Of a stretch of DNA of 20,441 bases, positions 1 to 7,041 are shown piece after piece. Origin of the DNA: Actinomycetes bacterium (GTDB lineage Bacteria; Actinomycetota; Acidimicrobiia; Acidimicrobiales; RAAP-2); the NCBI GenBank assembly GCA_021791615.1, contig JAJYWG010000002.1:1-20441 (forward strand), in the 5' to 3' direction. The notes beneath the pieces were generated by a model. That model did no database searches and was not told the origin of the DNA. It saw only the letters and a list, made by a program, of their open reading frames with translations. Both the position numbers and the translations under genes were made by a program. Every line of letters begins with the position of its first letter. Positions within the stretch are counted from its first letter, which is position 1.

Positions 1-225
1 CGACCGCGTAGTCCCAGGTCACAGCGTCGCGTAGTAACACGACCACACCGGGCTCTCGCGACCATTTGCCCTGGTCACGATGACTTTCTGGCCCCATTGC
101 GTGCCTACTATCTCCGGAAGTCCGGCCAGGGAGCAGGTGGCCAGGGAGAGGCGACGACGCAGCCGGTGACGAAGGTCAGGAGCTCGCATCCACCAGGGTC
201 GCGACGAGCCAAAGGAGCAGAACCG
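1..225. other. Upstream region of the aldolase operon, no gene recognised
   Basis: No coding sequence with recognisable similarity was found here. On the plus strand a TACTAT hexamer at 106-111 could be a -10 element, but the 15-19 bp upstream of it offer only poor -35 matches, so I do not call a promoter. The long minus-strand open frame covering this stretch and the aldolase gene is antisense to a clear gene and is not believed. Confidence 0.4.
211..217 (+). promoter_or_regulatory. Ribosome binding site of the aldolase gene
   Basis: AAAGGAG lies 8 nt before the ATG at 226. It fixes the start there rather than at the in-frame ATG at 97, because conserved aldolase sequence begins only a few residues after 226. 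Confidence 0.75.
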
Positions 226-1113
226 ATGAACGACGAGCAGCTCGAGAAGATCGCGAGAGGGACCGGGTTCATCGCCGCGCTCGACCAGAGCGGCGGCAGC
301 ACGCCGGGCGCGCTCGCCCGCTACGGCATCTTCCATGAGCGCTACAGCGACGACGACGAGATGTTCGAGCTCATGCACGAGATGCGAACTCGGATCATCA
401 CCAACCCGAGCTTTTCGGGCGATCGGATCCTCGCCGCGATCCTCTTCGAGGACACGATCGACCGCGAGATCGAAGGGATCGGCTCTGCCGAGTACGTCTG
501 GACGAGAAAGCACGTGGTGCCCTTCTTGAAGGTCGACAAGGGTCTCGCGAAGGAAGCTGACGGAGCACGATGCATGAACCCCATGCCCGAGCTCGACGCC
601 CTCCTCGCCAAGGGAGTGCGACATGGGGTCTTCGGCACCAAGATGCGCTCGTTCATCCATCTGGGGAACCCCACGGGCATCGCGGCGGTGCTCGACCAGC
701 AGTTCGCAGTCGCCCGGCAGATCTCCGCCGTCGGCTTGGTCCCGATCATGGAGCCCGAGGTCGACATCACGAGCCCCGAGAAGGAAGCCGCAGAGACGCT
801 CCTCCAAGACGCCCTCGCCCGCCGTCTGGACGAGCTCGCCCCCACCGAAAAGGTCATCTTGAAGCTGACCCTGCCCGAACGCGACGACCTCTACGCCCCG
901 CTCATGGGGCACGCCAACGTGCTGCGGGTCGCTGCGCTCTCGGGGGGCTACAGCCACAAGGAGGCGACCGAGCGTCTGGCGCGCAACCACGGCATGATCG
1001 CGAGCTTCTCCCGGGGGCTTACCGAGGGCCTCAGTGTGACCATGACCGACGAGGAGTTCACCAAGGCGCTCGAGCGCTCGATCGCCGAGATCTACGCCGC
1101 GTCGATCACGTGA
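226..1113 (+). CDS. fda: Class I fructose-bisphosphate aldolase
   Basis: This 295-residue protein should cleave fructose 1,6-bisphosphate to glyceraldehyde 3-phosphate and dihydroxyacetone phosphate through a lysine Schiff base, in the cytoplasm. The N-terminus carries the class I signature ALDQSGGSTP (residues 18-27). Three lysines fit the active site: K102/K105 in FLKVDKG, K139 in GTKMRS, and K213 in VILKLTLP, the likely Schiff-base lysine. The length matches the short bacterial class I enzymes (about 295 residues). It is the first gene of the operon; transketolase follows after 80 bp. The start is chosen from the AAAGGAG site and the beginning of similarity. The placement with transketolase suggests it works at the junction of glycolysis and the pentose phosphate cycle, possibly also on sedoheptulose bisphosphate; that second activity is inference. 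Confidence 0.93.
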   Translation: MNDEQLEKIARGTGFIAALDQSGGSTPGALARYGIFHERYSDDDEMFELMHEMRTRIITNPSFSGDRILAAILFEDTIDREIEGIGSAEYVWTRKHVVPFLKVDKGLAKEADGARCMNPMPELDALLAKGVRHGVFGTKMRSFIHLGNPTGIAAVLDQQFAVARQISAVGLVPIMEPEVDITSPEKEAAETLLQDALARRLDELAPTEKVILKLTLPERDDLYAPLMGHANVLRVAALSGGYSHKEATERLARNHGMIASFSRGLTEGLSVTMTDEEFTKALERSIAEIYAASIT

Positions 1114-1193
1114 ACGTGGAGCGGCGAGCAGTCACAGTCACCGGCAGCCAGCTCGTCGATCCGGCAGCAATCACCAGCCACGAAGGAGGACCG

Positions 1194-3269
1194 ATGCGCA
1201 TCGAAGGCGCGGACATCGACACGAGGTGCGTGAACACCATCCGGGGGCTGTGCATCGACGCGGTCGAGCGGGCAGGCTCCGGGCATCCGGGCACCCCGAT
1301 GGGCATCGCGCCCGCGGCATACGTGCTGTGGCAGCGCGTGCTGCGCTTCGACCCCATGGACCCGATCTGGGCGAACCGGGACCGCTTCGTGCTCTCCGAG
1401 GGCCATGCCTCGACGCTTCTGTGGTCGCTCTTGCACCTGGCGAAGGTCCAGGCGGTCGACGCCGACTACGAGGTGCTCGGACGCCCTGCGGTCACGATGG
1501 CCGACCTCGAGACCTTCCGCCAGCTCGACTCGCGCTGTCCGGGTCATCCCGAGTACCACTGGACGAGCGGTGTCGAAGCCACCACCGGACCCCTCGGCCA
1601 GGGACTTGCCAACTCGGTGGGGATGGCGATCGCCGAGCGCTGGCTGGCCGCGCGCTACAACCGCGAGGGCTTTTTGGTCTTCGACTTCGACGTCTACGCC
1701 TTGGGCGGCGACGGCTGCATGATGGAGGGGATCTCCTCGGAGGCGGCGTCGCTCGCCGGGCACCTCGGGCTCTCCAACCTCTGCTGGATCTACGACTCGA
1801 ACCGGGTGACCATCGAGGGCCACACCGACATCACCTTCACCGAGGACGTCGCGGCCCGCTTCCTCGCGTACGGCTGGAACGTGACGGTGGTGGCCAACGT
1901 CAACGATCTCGACGCCGTCTCCCGGGCGCTGCACTGCTTCGAAGCAGAGCACGAGCGCCCCACCTTGGTGGTCGTCCACAGCCACATCGGCTTCGGCTCG
2001 CCGGTCGAGGACTCCCCGAAGGCCCACGGCGAGCCGCTCGGCCCAGAGGGCGTGCGCCTGACCAAGGAGTTCCTCGGGCTTCCGACCGACGTCGAGTTCT
2101 TCGTCGCCGACGGCGTCTACGACGCCTTCGCCTCGGGGATCGGTGCTCGGGGCTCGCGCCTGCACGCCGAATGGGACGCGATGATGGCTCGCTACGCCAA
2201 CGCCTTTCCGGGCCTGGCGAACGAGATCGAGCTGATGCAGCGCCGAGAGCTGCCCACGGACTGGGAGGCCAGCCTCGCGCCGTTCGCACCCGACGACAAG
2301 GGGATGGCGACCCGGGACTCCTCGGGGTATGTCTTGAACGCGATGGCCGAGCAGGTCCCCTGGATCATCGGAGGCTCTGCGGACCTCTCGTCCTCGACCA
2401 AGACCACGCTCGCGGACTCAGGCGAGATCCAGCGGGCGAGCTGGGAGGGGCGGAACCTGCACTTCGGCATCCGCGAGCACGCGGCGGCAGCGATCACGAA
2501 CGGCCTCGCGCTCTGCAAGCTGCGACCGTTCTGGTCGACCTTCCTCATCTTCTCGGACTACGCGCGCGGTGCGATCCGGCTCTCTGCGCTCATGGAGCTG
2601 CCCGTCGTCCACATCTTCACCCACGACTCGATCGGCCTCGGCGAGGACGGCCCCACCCACCAGCCCGTCGAGCAGCTCGCCTCGCTGCGGGCGATGCCGG
2701 GGCTGCTCGTCTTCCGGCCCGCGGACGCCAACGAGGTGGTGGAGACCTGGCGGGTGGTCGGCGGGCTCCGTCACGAGCCCGCGGTGGTCGTGCTCTCCCG
2801 CCAGGCGCTGCCGACGTTCGACCGCTCGGCGTACGCGGGAGCCGAGGGGGTCGCCCGAGGCGCCTACGTTCTCGCCGACACCGACGGCAACGGCGACGGC
2901 GTGCCCGACGTGGTGCTGCTCGCGACCGGCTCGGAGGTCCAGCTCGCGCTCGCCGCGCGCGAGACCCTCGCCGCCGACGGGCTCTCGGCACGGGTGGTGA
3001 GCATGCCGTGCTGGGAGCTCTTCGACCGCCAGGACGAGACCTACCGCCACCAGGTCATCCCGCCGGAGGTACGGGCGCGTGTCGCGATCGAAGAGGCATC
3101 CATTCTCGGATGGGACCGGTACGTGGGTGACGGCGGAGAGGTCGTGGGCATGCACACCTTCGGAGCCTCCGCACCGCTCAAGAGCCTCATGACCAAGTTC
3201 GGGTTCACCCCCGACAAGGTGGCCGACGTCGCCCGACGATGCGTGCAACGCGCGAAGGAGCACCGATGA
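1194..3269 (+). CDS. tkt: Transketolase
   Basis: The 691-residue, thiamine-diphosphate-dependent enzyme transfers two-carbon ketol units between sugar phosphates in the non-oxidative pentose phosphate pathway. The N-terminal pyrophosphate domain shows AGSGHPGTPMG (H31 in the substrate channel) and the TPP motif GDG at 172-174 followed by the Asn of YDSN. The pyrimidine-binding domain carries FGIREH with E428, the residue that activates the cofactor, and then the HDSIGLGEDGPTHQP segment that lines the active site. The length is normal for a full transketolase. AAGGAGGA at 1183-1190 sets the ATG at 1194; the same frame is open further upstream, but that part lies over the aldolase gene. The stop codon overlaps the next start as ATGA (3266-3269), so the next small frame should be translationally coupled. 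Confidence 0.97.
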   Translation: MRIEGADIDTRCVNTIRGLCIDAVERAGSGHPGTPMGIAPAAYVLWQRVLRFDPMDPIWANRDRFVLSEGHASTLLWSLLHLAKVQAVDADYEVLGRPAVTMADLETFRQLDSRCPGHPEYHWTSGVEATTGPLGQGLANSVGMAIAERWLAARYNREGFLVFDFDVYALGGDGCMMEGISSEAASLAGHLGLSNLCWIYDSNRVTIEGHTDITFTEDVAARFLAYGWNVTVVANVNDLDAVSRALHCFEAEHERPTLVVVHSHIGFGSPVEDSPKAHGEPLGPEGVRLTKEFLGLPTDVEFFVADGVYDAFASGIGARGSRLHAEWDAMMARYANAFPGLANEIELMQRRELPTDWEASLAPFAPDDKGMATRDSSGYVLNAMAEQVPWIIGGSADLSSSTKTTLADSGEIQRASWEGRNLHFGIREHAAAAITNGLALCKLRPFWSTFLIFSDYARGAIRLSALMELPVVHIFTHDSIGLGEDGPTHQPVEQLASLRAMPGLLVFRPADANEVVETWRVVGGLRHEPAVVVLSRQALPTFDRSAYAGAEGVARGAYVLADTDGNGDGVPDVVLLATGSEVQLALAARETLAADGLSARVVSMPCWELFDRQDETYRHQVIPPEVRARVAIEEASILGWDRYVGDGGEVVGMHTFGASAPLKSLMTKFGFTPDKVADVARRCVQRAKEHR

Positions 3270-3586
3270 GACCGGCCCAAGGCGGTCGCCTCGGGCGACG
3301 ACGACGCGATCCCCAGGCTGCCGGGCTCGTCGACCTCGTCGCCGACGCGTTGGCCCGCTCTCCGAAGCTCGAGGAGCTCGCCGGGCGGGTGTCGGACTCG
3401 GGCGAGGGCCGCTGGACGCGCAGGCGCGCCGATCAGCTGCTCTGGCTGGTCACCGGCACCGACAAGCGCGACGCGCTCGGCCGTCTGCTGGGTGGCGACG
3501 ACACGATCCCGGCCGGGCGGGTCGAAGCAAGAGCGTCCCTCGTCATCGCCGACGACGCGGCGGCGCTTAGCGGGGAGCGAACGTGA
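3266..3586 (+). pseudogene. Fused relic of 6-phosphogluconate dehydrogenase and 6-phosphogluconolactonase
   Basis: This is an open frame of 106 codons beginning inside the transketolase stop (ATGA), with GAAGGAG just upstream. Residues 21-51 resemble the C-terminal domain of the NAD-type 6-phosphogluconate dehydrogenase (normally about 300 residues), including RVSDSGEGRWT at 41-51. From residue 52 the sequence switches to what looks like the C-terminal end of 6-phosphogluconolactonase: LWLVTGTDKRDAL at 59-71, then an IPAGRV segment and a DDAAA end. Neither protein could be active, since the NAD-binding domain, the catalytic lysine region and the lactonase N-terminus are all missing. Residues 1-20 are Arg-rich and unrecognised. 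The simplest reading is a deletion that joined gnd to pgl in frame. The stop overlaps the next start as GTGA. The motif assignments are from memory of the families. A small new protein is the alternative. Confidence 0.68.
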
Positions 3587-3792
3587 GCGTGTCGACCCCC
3601 GTGCTCACTGAGAGACCGGCGCTGGCACGGCGTGCCATTTCTCCTGCGCACGGGCAAGTGCCTTGGCGAGAAGCGCCGGTCGTGACCTCGGGCTTCCATC
3701 AGCCCGCCCTGGGCATGTTCGACCTCGACACAAAGAGAGTCGCGAAGCTCGCCGCCACGCATCGCTGGCATCTGCCCACGAGGGCGCGATGA
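3583..3792 (+). pseudogene. Relic of glucose-6-phosphate dehydrogenase with internal deletion and frameshift
   Basis: A GTG at 3583 overlaps the preceding stop and opens a 69-codon frame that ends inside the start of the HAD gene (ATGA at 3789-3792). Its first residues (VSVSTPVLTERP) could be a Zwf N-terminus. A different frame, 3617-3682, reads RRWHGVPFLLRTGKCLGEK and then meets a stop at 3683. This closely resembles the conserved Zwf segment RWxGVPFYLRTGKRL, whose lysine contacts the substrate. Downstream, back in the first frame from about 3679, VVTSGFHQPALGMFD resembles the stretch that follows in Zwf. The piece is therefore a heavily deleted, frameshifted zwf (normally about 480-510 residues). 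A functional micro-protein that keeps translational coupling alive cannot be excluded. Confidence 0.6.
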
Positions 3793-4643
3793 CGCCGACA
3801 ACGTTGCCCATTCGCCTCCTGCTCGCAGACGTCGACGGCACGCTCGTCACGCCGGCCAAGGCGCTCACGGAGCGAGCCATCTCGGCAGTGCGAGCACTCC
3901 ACGATGCCGGGATCGCGTTCGCGGTGGTGAGCGGACGGCCTCCACGTGGGATGTCGATGCTCGTCGGGCCGCTCGAGCTCACGACGCCGATCGCGGCGTT
4001 CAACGGCGGGCTCGTCGTCGATCCCGAGATGCACACCTTGGTCCAGCATGTCCTGCCGGAGGAACTGGTCCTGCCCATCGGCGCGTTGCTGCGCTCCTTC
4101 TCCCTCGACGTCTGGATCTACCGAGGCGCGCAGTGGTGCATCCAGGATCCAAAGGGCCCCCACGTCGCCAAGGAATCGGCGACCGTGGAGTTCGCCCCGA
4201 CCATCGTCGAGGACTACACGGGCCTCACCGACGACGTCATCAAGATCGTCGGGGTGAGCGACGACACGGAGAGGGTCACGGCCGCTGGGCAAGCCGCACG
4301 CGAGCAGTTCGGCGACCACGTCTCGGCCGCTCGTTCCCAGCCCTACTATCTCGACGTCACCCATCCGGACGCCAACAAGGGGACGGTCGTTCGCTGGATC
4401 GCCCAGCATCTCGGCATCTCGACCGAGGAGATCGCGACCATCGGCGACATGCCCAACGACGTGCTCATGTTCGCGCACTCAGGGCTGAGCATCGCGATGG
4501 GCAACGCCAGCCCAGACGTCCAGCGAGCTGCGCGCCGGATCACCACCGCCAACGACGACGAAGGTTTTGCCAACGCGGTCGAGCGCTTCGTCGTGCGTCC
4601 TTCGACGGCGCTGACGCAGGCTCGCGCCAAAGAGTTGGGATAG
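3789..4643 (+). CDS. Cof-type HAD-superfamily phosphatase (subclass IIB)
   Basis: The 284-residue protein is a predicted cytoplasmic, Mg-dependent phosphatase acting on a small phosphorylated metabolite, probably a sugar phosphate. All four HAD motifs are visible: DVDGT at 14-18 with nucleophile D14 and acid/base D16, the SGR of motif II at 48-50, K197 in DANKG, and GDMPND at 219-224 with metal-binding D220 and D224. The cap between motifs II and III is the alpha/beta type of the Cof family. The ATG at 3789 overlaps the stop of the upstream relic (ATGA), and only 6 bp separate it from the GH15 gene. Operon position suggests a role in sugar-phosphate turnover, but the substrate cannot be read from sequence. 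Confidence 0.9.
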   Translation: MTPTTLPIRLLLADVDGTLVTPAKALTERAISAVRALHDAGIAFAVVSGRPPRGMSMLVGPLELTTPIAAFNGGLVVDPEMHTLVQHVLPEELVLPIGALLRSFSLDVWIYRGAQWCIQDPKGPHVAKESATVEFAPTIVEDYTGLTDDVIKIVGVSDDTERVTAAGQAAREQFGDHVSAARSQPYYLDVTHPDANKGTVVRWIAQHLGISTEEIATIGDMPNDVLMFAHSGLSIAMGNASPDVQRAARRITTANDDEGFANAVERFVVRPSTALTQARAKELG

Positions 4644-4649
4644 CCGGAC

Positions 4650-6944
4650 ATGAGCGACGCATTCGGTGCTCCGGGCATCGCTCCCACGTGGACCTCGAGC
4701 GCGAAGGACGCCGTGACGCGTGCGCTCGGCCGAGCGCGCCTGTGGGCGACGCTCGGCTACGGCATCGTCAACGAGGTGTACTGGCCGACCACGAGCCAGC
4801 CGCAGGTTCGCGATCTCGGGTTCGTCGTCGCCGGCGAGGGCTCCTGGATCGAGGTCAAGCGCGCCCATCGCTACAGCCTGACGACGCCCGAGGCCCCGAT
4901 CCCGCTGCCGCAGGTCGTCCACGAAGGCGAACGGTACCGCCTGACGCTCGAGGTGCTCCCCGACCCTGCGCGCGACGTCCTCCTCATCTCCTACCAGCTC
5001 GAGGGCGACGGGGTTCTCCTCTATCCGCTTCTTTCGCCGCACCTCGGGACGAGCGGGTGGAACAACACCGCCTGGGTTGCCGACGGGTTGTTCGCGCAGA
5101 GCGACCAGAGGAGCCTCTGCCTCCTTGCCGACACCGGCTTCTCGCGTGCGAGCGCCGGCTACGTCGGCGCCTCCGACGGCTGGCAGGACTTCTCGGCCCA
5201 CGGGCAGATGACCTACACCTTCGAGAGGGCTGGCCCCGGCAACGTCGCATTGATGGGAGAGCTGCGCGCCGCATCCGGCGTGCTGGCCCTGGGCTTCGCG
5301 CAGACGCCAGAGGGTGCTCGCACGCTCGGCGCGTCGAGCATCGCCGAGGGCTACCCCGCGATCCGCGAGCGGTTCTTCGAGGACTGGCAGGAGTGGAGCG
5401 AGCACCTGACCCTGCCGAGGTCTACACCAGAGGTTGCCCGTGAGGCCTTCCTCTCGGCGACGGTCCTTCGTGTCCACGAGGACTCCACGTTCCCGGGCTC
5501 CGTGGTCGCGAGCCTCTCGGTCCCCTGGGGCAACACCCGCAACGACCCCGGCGGCTACCACCTGGTCTGGACCCGCGACGCGGTAGAGGCCGCCTTCGGC
5601 CTGCTCGCGGTCGGTGCCGTCCACGATGCACGCCGGATCCTCGCCTACCTCGCCGCCACGCAGCGGCCGGACGGCGGCTGGTACCAGAACTTCTTCCCCG
5701 ATGGCAGGGCGTTCTGGACCGGGGTGCAGCTCGACGAGGCAGGCTTTCCGATCCTGCTCGCAGCGAAGCTCCGCGAGCTCGGTGTTCCCGAGACGGCCGA
5801 GGCGGCCGAGACCGCGCAGATGGTCGCCCGGGCCGCCGCCTTCGTCGCGCAAAGGGGCCCGGTCAGCCCGCAGGACCGCTGGGAGGAGAACCCGGGCTCG
5901 AGCCCCTTCACCTTGGCGGTCGAGGTCGCCGCGCTCGTCGCCGCGCTCCCCTGGCTCCAAGGACACGACGCCAGCTATGCGCTGGAGCTCGCCGACTGTT
6001 GGAACGAGCGGATCGAGGATTGGACGTACGTCTCGGGCACCGAGCTCTGCCGGCGCTTCGGTGTCGAGGGGTACTACGTGCGGATCGGCCCGCAGGCCTC
6101 TACCGGCGGTCTGCGAGGCAGAGTCGAGGTGCGCAACACGCCCGGCGACGTCGTGCCGGCAGCGGCCATGGTCGGGATGGAGTTCATCTACCTCGCGCGC
6201 CTCGGTCTCCGCTCGGCGAGCGACCGCCGGATCCTCGACACGTTGAAGGTCGTCGACGCGCTGCTGCGGACCGACACGCCATGCGGCCCCGTGTACCACC
6301 GCTACAACGACGACGGCTACGGCGAGCACGCCGATGGGAGCGCATACGACGGCACCGGCATCGGCCGCGGCTGGCCGCTGCTCGTCGGCGAGCGGGGTCA
6401 CCTGGCGCTCCTCGCCGGAGACGACCCCAGTTCGTACCTGCGCGCCATGACCTGCATGACCGGACCCTCGGGTCTCCTCCCCGAGCAGGTATGGGACGCG
6501 GCGCCGATCCCGGCTCTGGGGCTCGAACCGGGCAAGCCGACCGGCAGCGCGATGCCGCTCGTCTGGGCCCACGCAGAGTTCCTGAAGCTCCTCGTCGCCC
6601 AGGATCGTCGACGGCCGCTCGAGCTGCTCGACTGCCTGTGGCAGCGCTACGCAGGCACGCGCCCCGCCGCTCCAACCTGGTTCTGGCGGTCCGAGGTCCC
6701 CTTCGACATGCTGCCCCGGGCCCGGTCGCTCGTCATCGAAGAGCAGCGGCCGTTCACGCTCCATCTCGGCTGGAACGGCTGGCACGACGTCGATGACCAT
6801 CCCTCGCAGCCCCTCGGCTTGGGCATGCACGGCGTCCGGCTCGACGCCGCCCAGCTCCTGCCAGGCACGGTCGTCAATTTCACCCGCCGATACGACAACT
6901 CCGGCTGGGAGGGGATCGACCACGCGGTGACCTGCACGACGTGA
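4650..6944 (+). CDS. Glycoside hydrolase family 15 (glucodextranase/glucoamylase-like)
   Basis: The 764-residue protein should release glucose from the non-reducing ends of alpha-glucans or related oligosaccharides with inversion. Residues about 10-260 form the glucodextranase-type beta-sandwich N domain (GYGIVNEVYWP, VRDLGFVV). Residues about 285-670 form the (alpha/alpha)6 barrel with the substrate segment HLVWTRDAVEA, the general acid in WEEN (E412/E413) and the general base E612 in EQVWD, followed by GKPTGSAMPLVWAHAE. A beta-rich C-terminal domain ends the protein. I see no signal peptide, so it probably acts inside the cell on stored glucan or imported oligosaccharide. It starts 6 bp after the HAD gene without a strong ribosome site, consistent with coupling. 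Trehalase or dextran-type activity within GH15 remains possible. Confidence 0.93.
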   Translation: MSDAFGAPGIAPTWTSSAKDAVTRALGRARLWATLGYGIVNEVYWPTTSQPQVRDLGFVVAGEGSWIEVKRAHRYSLTTPEAPIPLPQVVHEGERYRLTLEVLPDPARDVLLISYQLEGDGVLLYPLLSPHLGTSGWNNTAWVADGLFAQSDQRSLCLLADTGFSRASAGYVGASDGWQDFSAHGQMTYTFERAGPGNVALMGELRAASGVLALGFAQTPEGARTLGASSIAEGYPAIRERFFEDWQEWSEHLTLPRSTPEVAREAFLSATVLRVHEDSTFPGSVVASLSVPWGNTRNDPGGYHLVWTRDAVEAAFGLLAVGAVHDARRILAYLAATQRPDGGWYQNFFPDGRAFWTGVQLDEAGFPILLAAKLRELGVPETAEAAETAQMVARAAAFVAQRGPVSPQDRWEENPGSSPFTLAVEVAALVAALPWLQGHDASYALELADCWNERIEDWTYVSGTELCRRFGVEGYYVRIGPQASTGGLRGRVEVRNTPGDVVPAAAMVGMEFIYLARLGLRSASDRRILDTLKVVDALLRTDTPCGPVYHRYNDDGYGEHADGSAYDGTGIGRGWPLLVGERGHLALLAGDDPSSYLRAMTCMTGPSGLLPEQVWDAAPIPALGLEPGKPTGSAMPLVWAHAEFLKLLVAQDRRRPLELLDCLWQRYAGTRPAAPTWFWRSEVPFDMLPRARSLVIEEQRPFTLHLGWNGWHDVDDHPSQPLGLGMHGVRLDAAQLLPGTVVNFTRRYDNSGWEGIDHAVTCTT

Positions 6945-6991
6945 CACGTGTCACCTCCCCCGCACGCCCCTGCTCGTCCCATCGACCTGTA

Positions 6992-7023
6992 CCCGTCCCC
7001 TTCAATGCCCGTCCCCTTCAATT
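6992..7023. repeat. Two tandem 16-bp repeats before the flavoprotein gene
   Basis: CCCGTCCCCTTCAAT occurs twice head to tail (6992-7006 and 7008-7022), with period 16 and one base between copies. It lies 18 bp before the ATG at 7042, in the position of a leader or operator. It may be simple slippage, or a site that sets expression of the downstream gene. Confidence 0.7.
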
Positions 7024-7041
7024 GCCAGAAAGTGACAGCCC

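Noticed and set aside
97..225. N-terminal extension of the aldolase from an ATG at 97
   Set aside because: The extra 43 residues are not aldolase-like, and the AAAGGAG site points to 226.
19..990. 323-codon minus-strand frame at the left edge
   Set aside because: It is antisense to the aldolase gene with all its lysine motifs. Composition is that of a shadow frame.
1226..3130. 634-codon plus-strand frame inside transketolase
   Set aside because: It is Arg-rich, in another frame of a certain transketolase gene, and has no recognisable domain.
3266..3792. A novel two-gene system of small proteins between transketolase and the HAD gene
   Set aside because: I considered this first, but the recognisable pieces of three consecutive pathway enzymes and the frameshift in the third fit gene decay better than new genes.
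4133..5443. 436-codon plus-strand frame crossing the HAD/GH15 boundary
   Set aside because: It overlaps two genes with clear motifs in other frames and is low-complexity in Arg and His.
4479..6947. 822-codon open frame on the minus strand
   Set aside because: It lies antisense to the GH15 gene, which has complete catalytic motifs. Long antisense frames are common in high-GC genes with G/C third positions, and its translation resembles no family.
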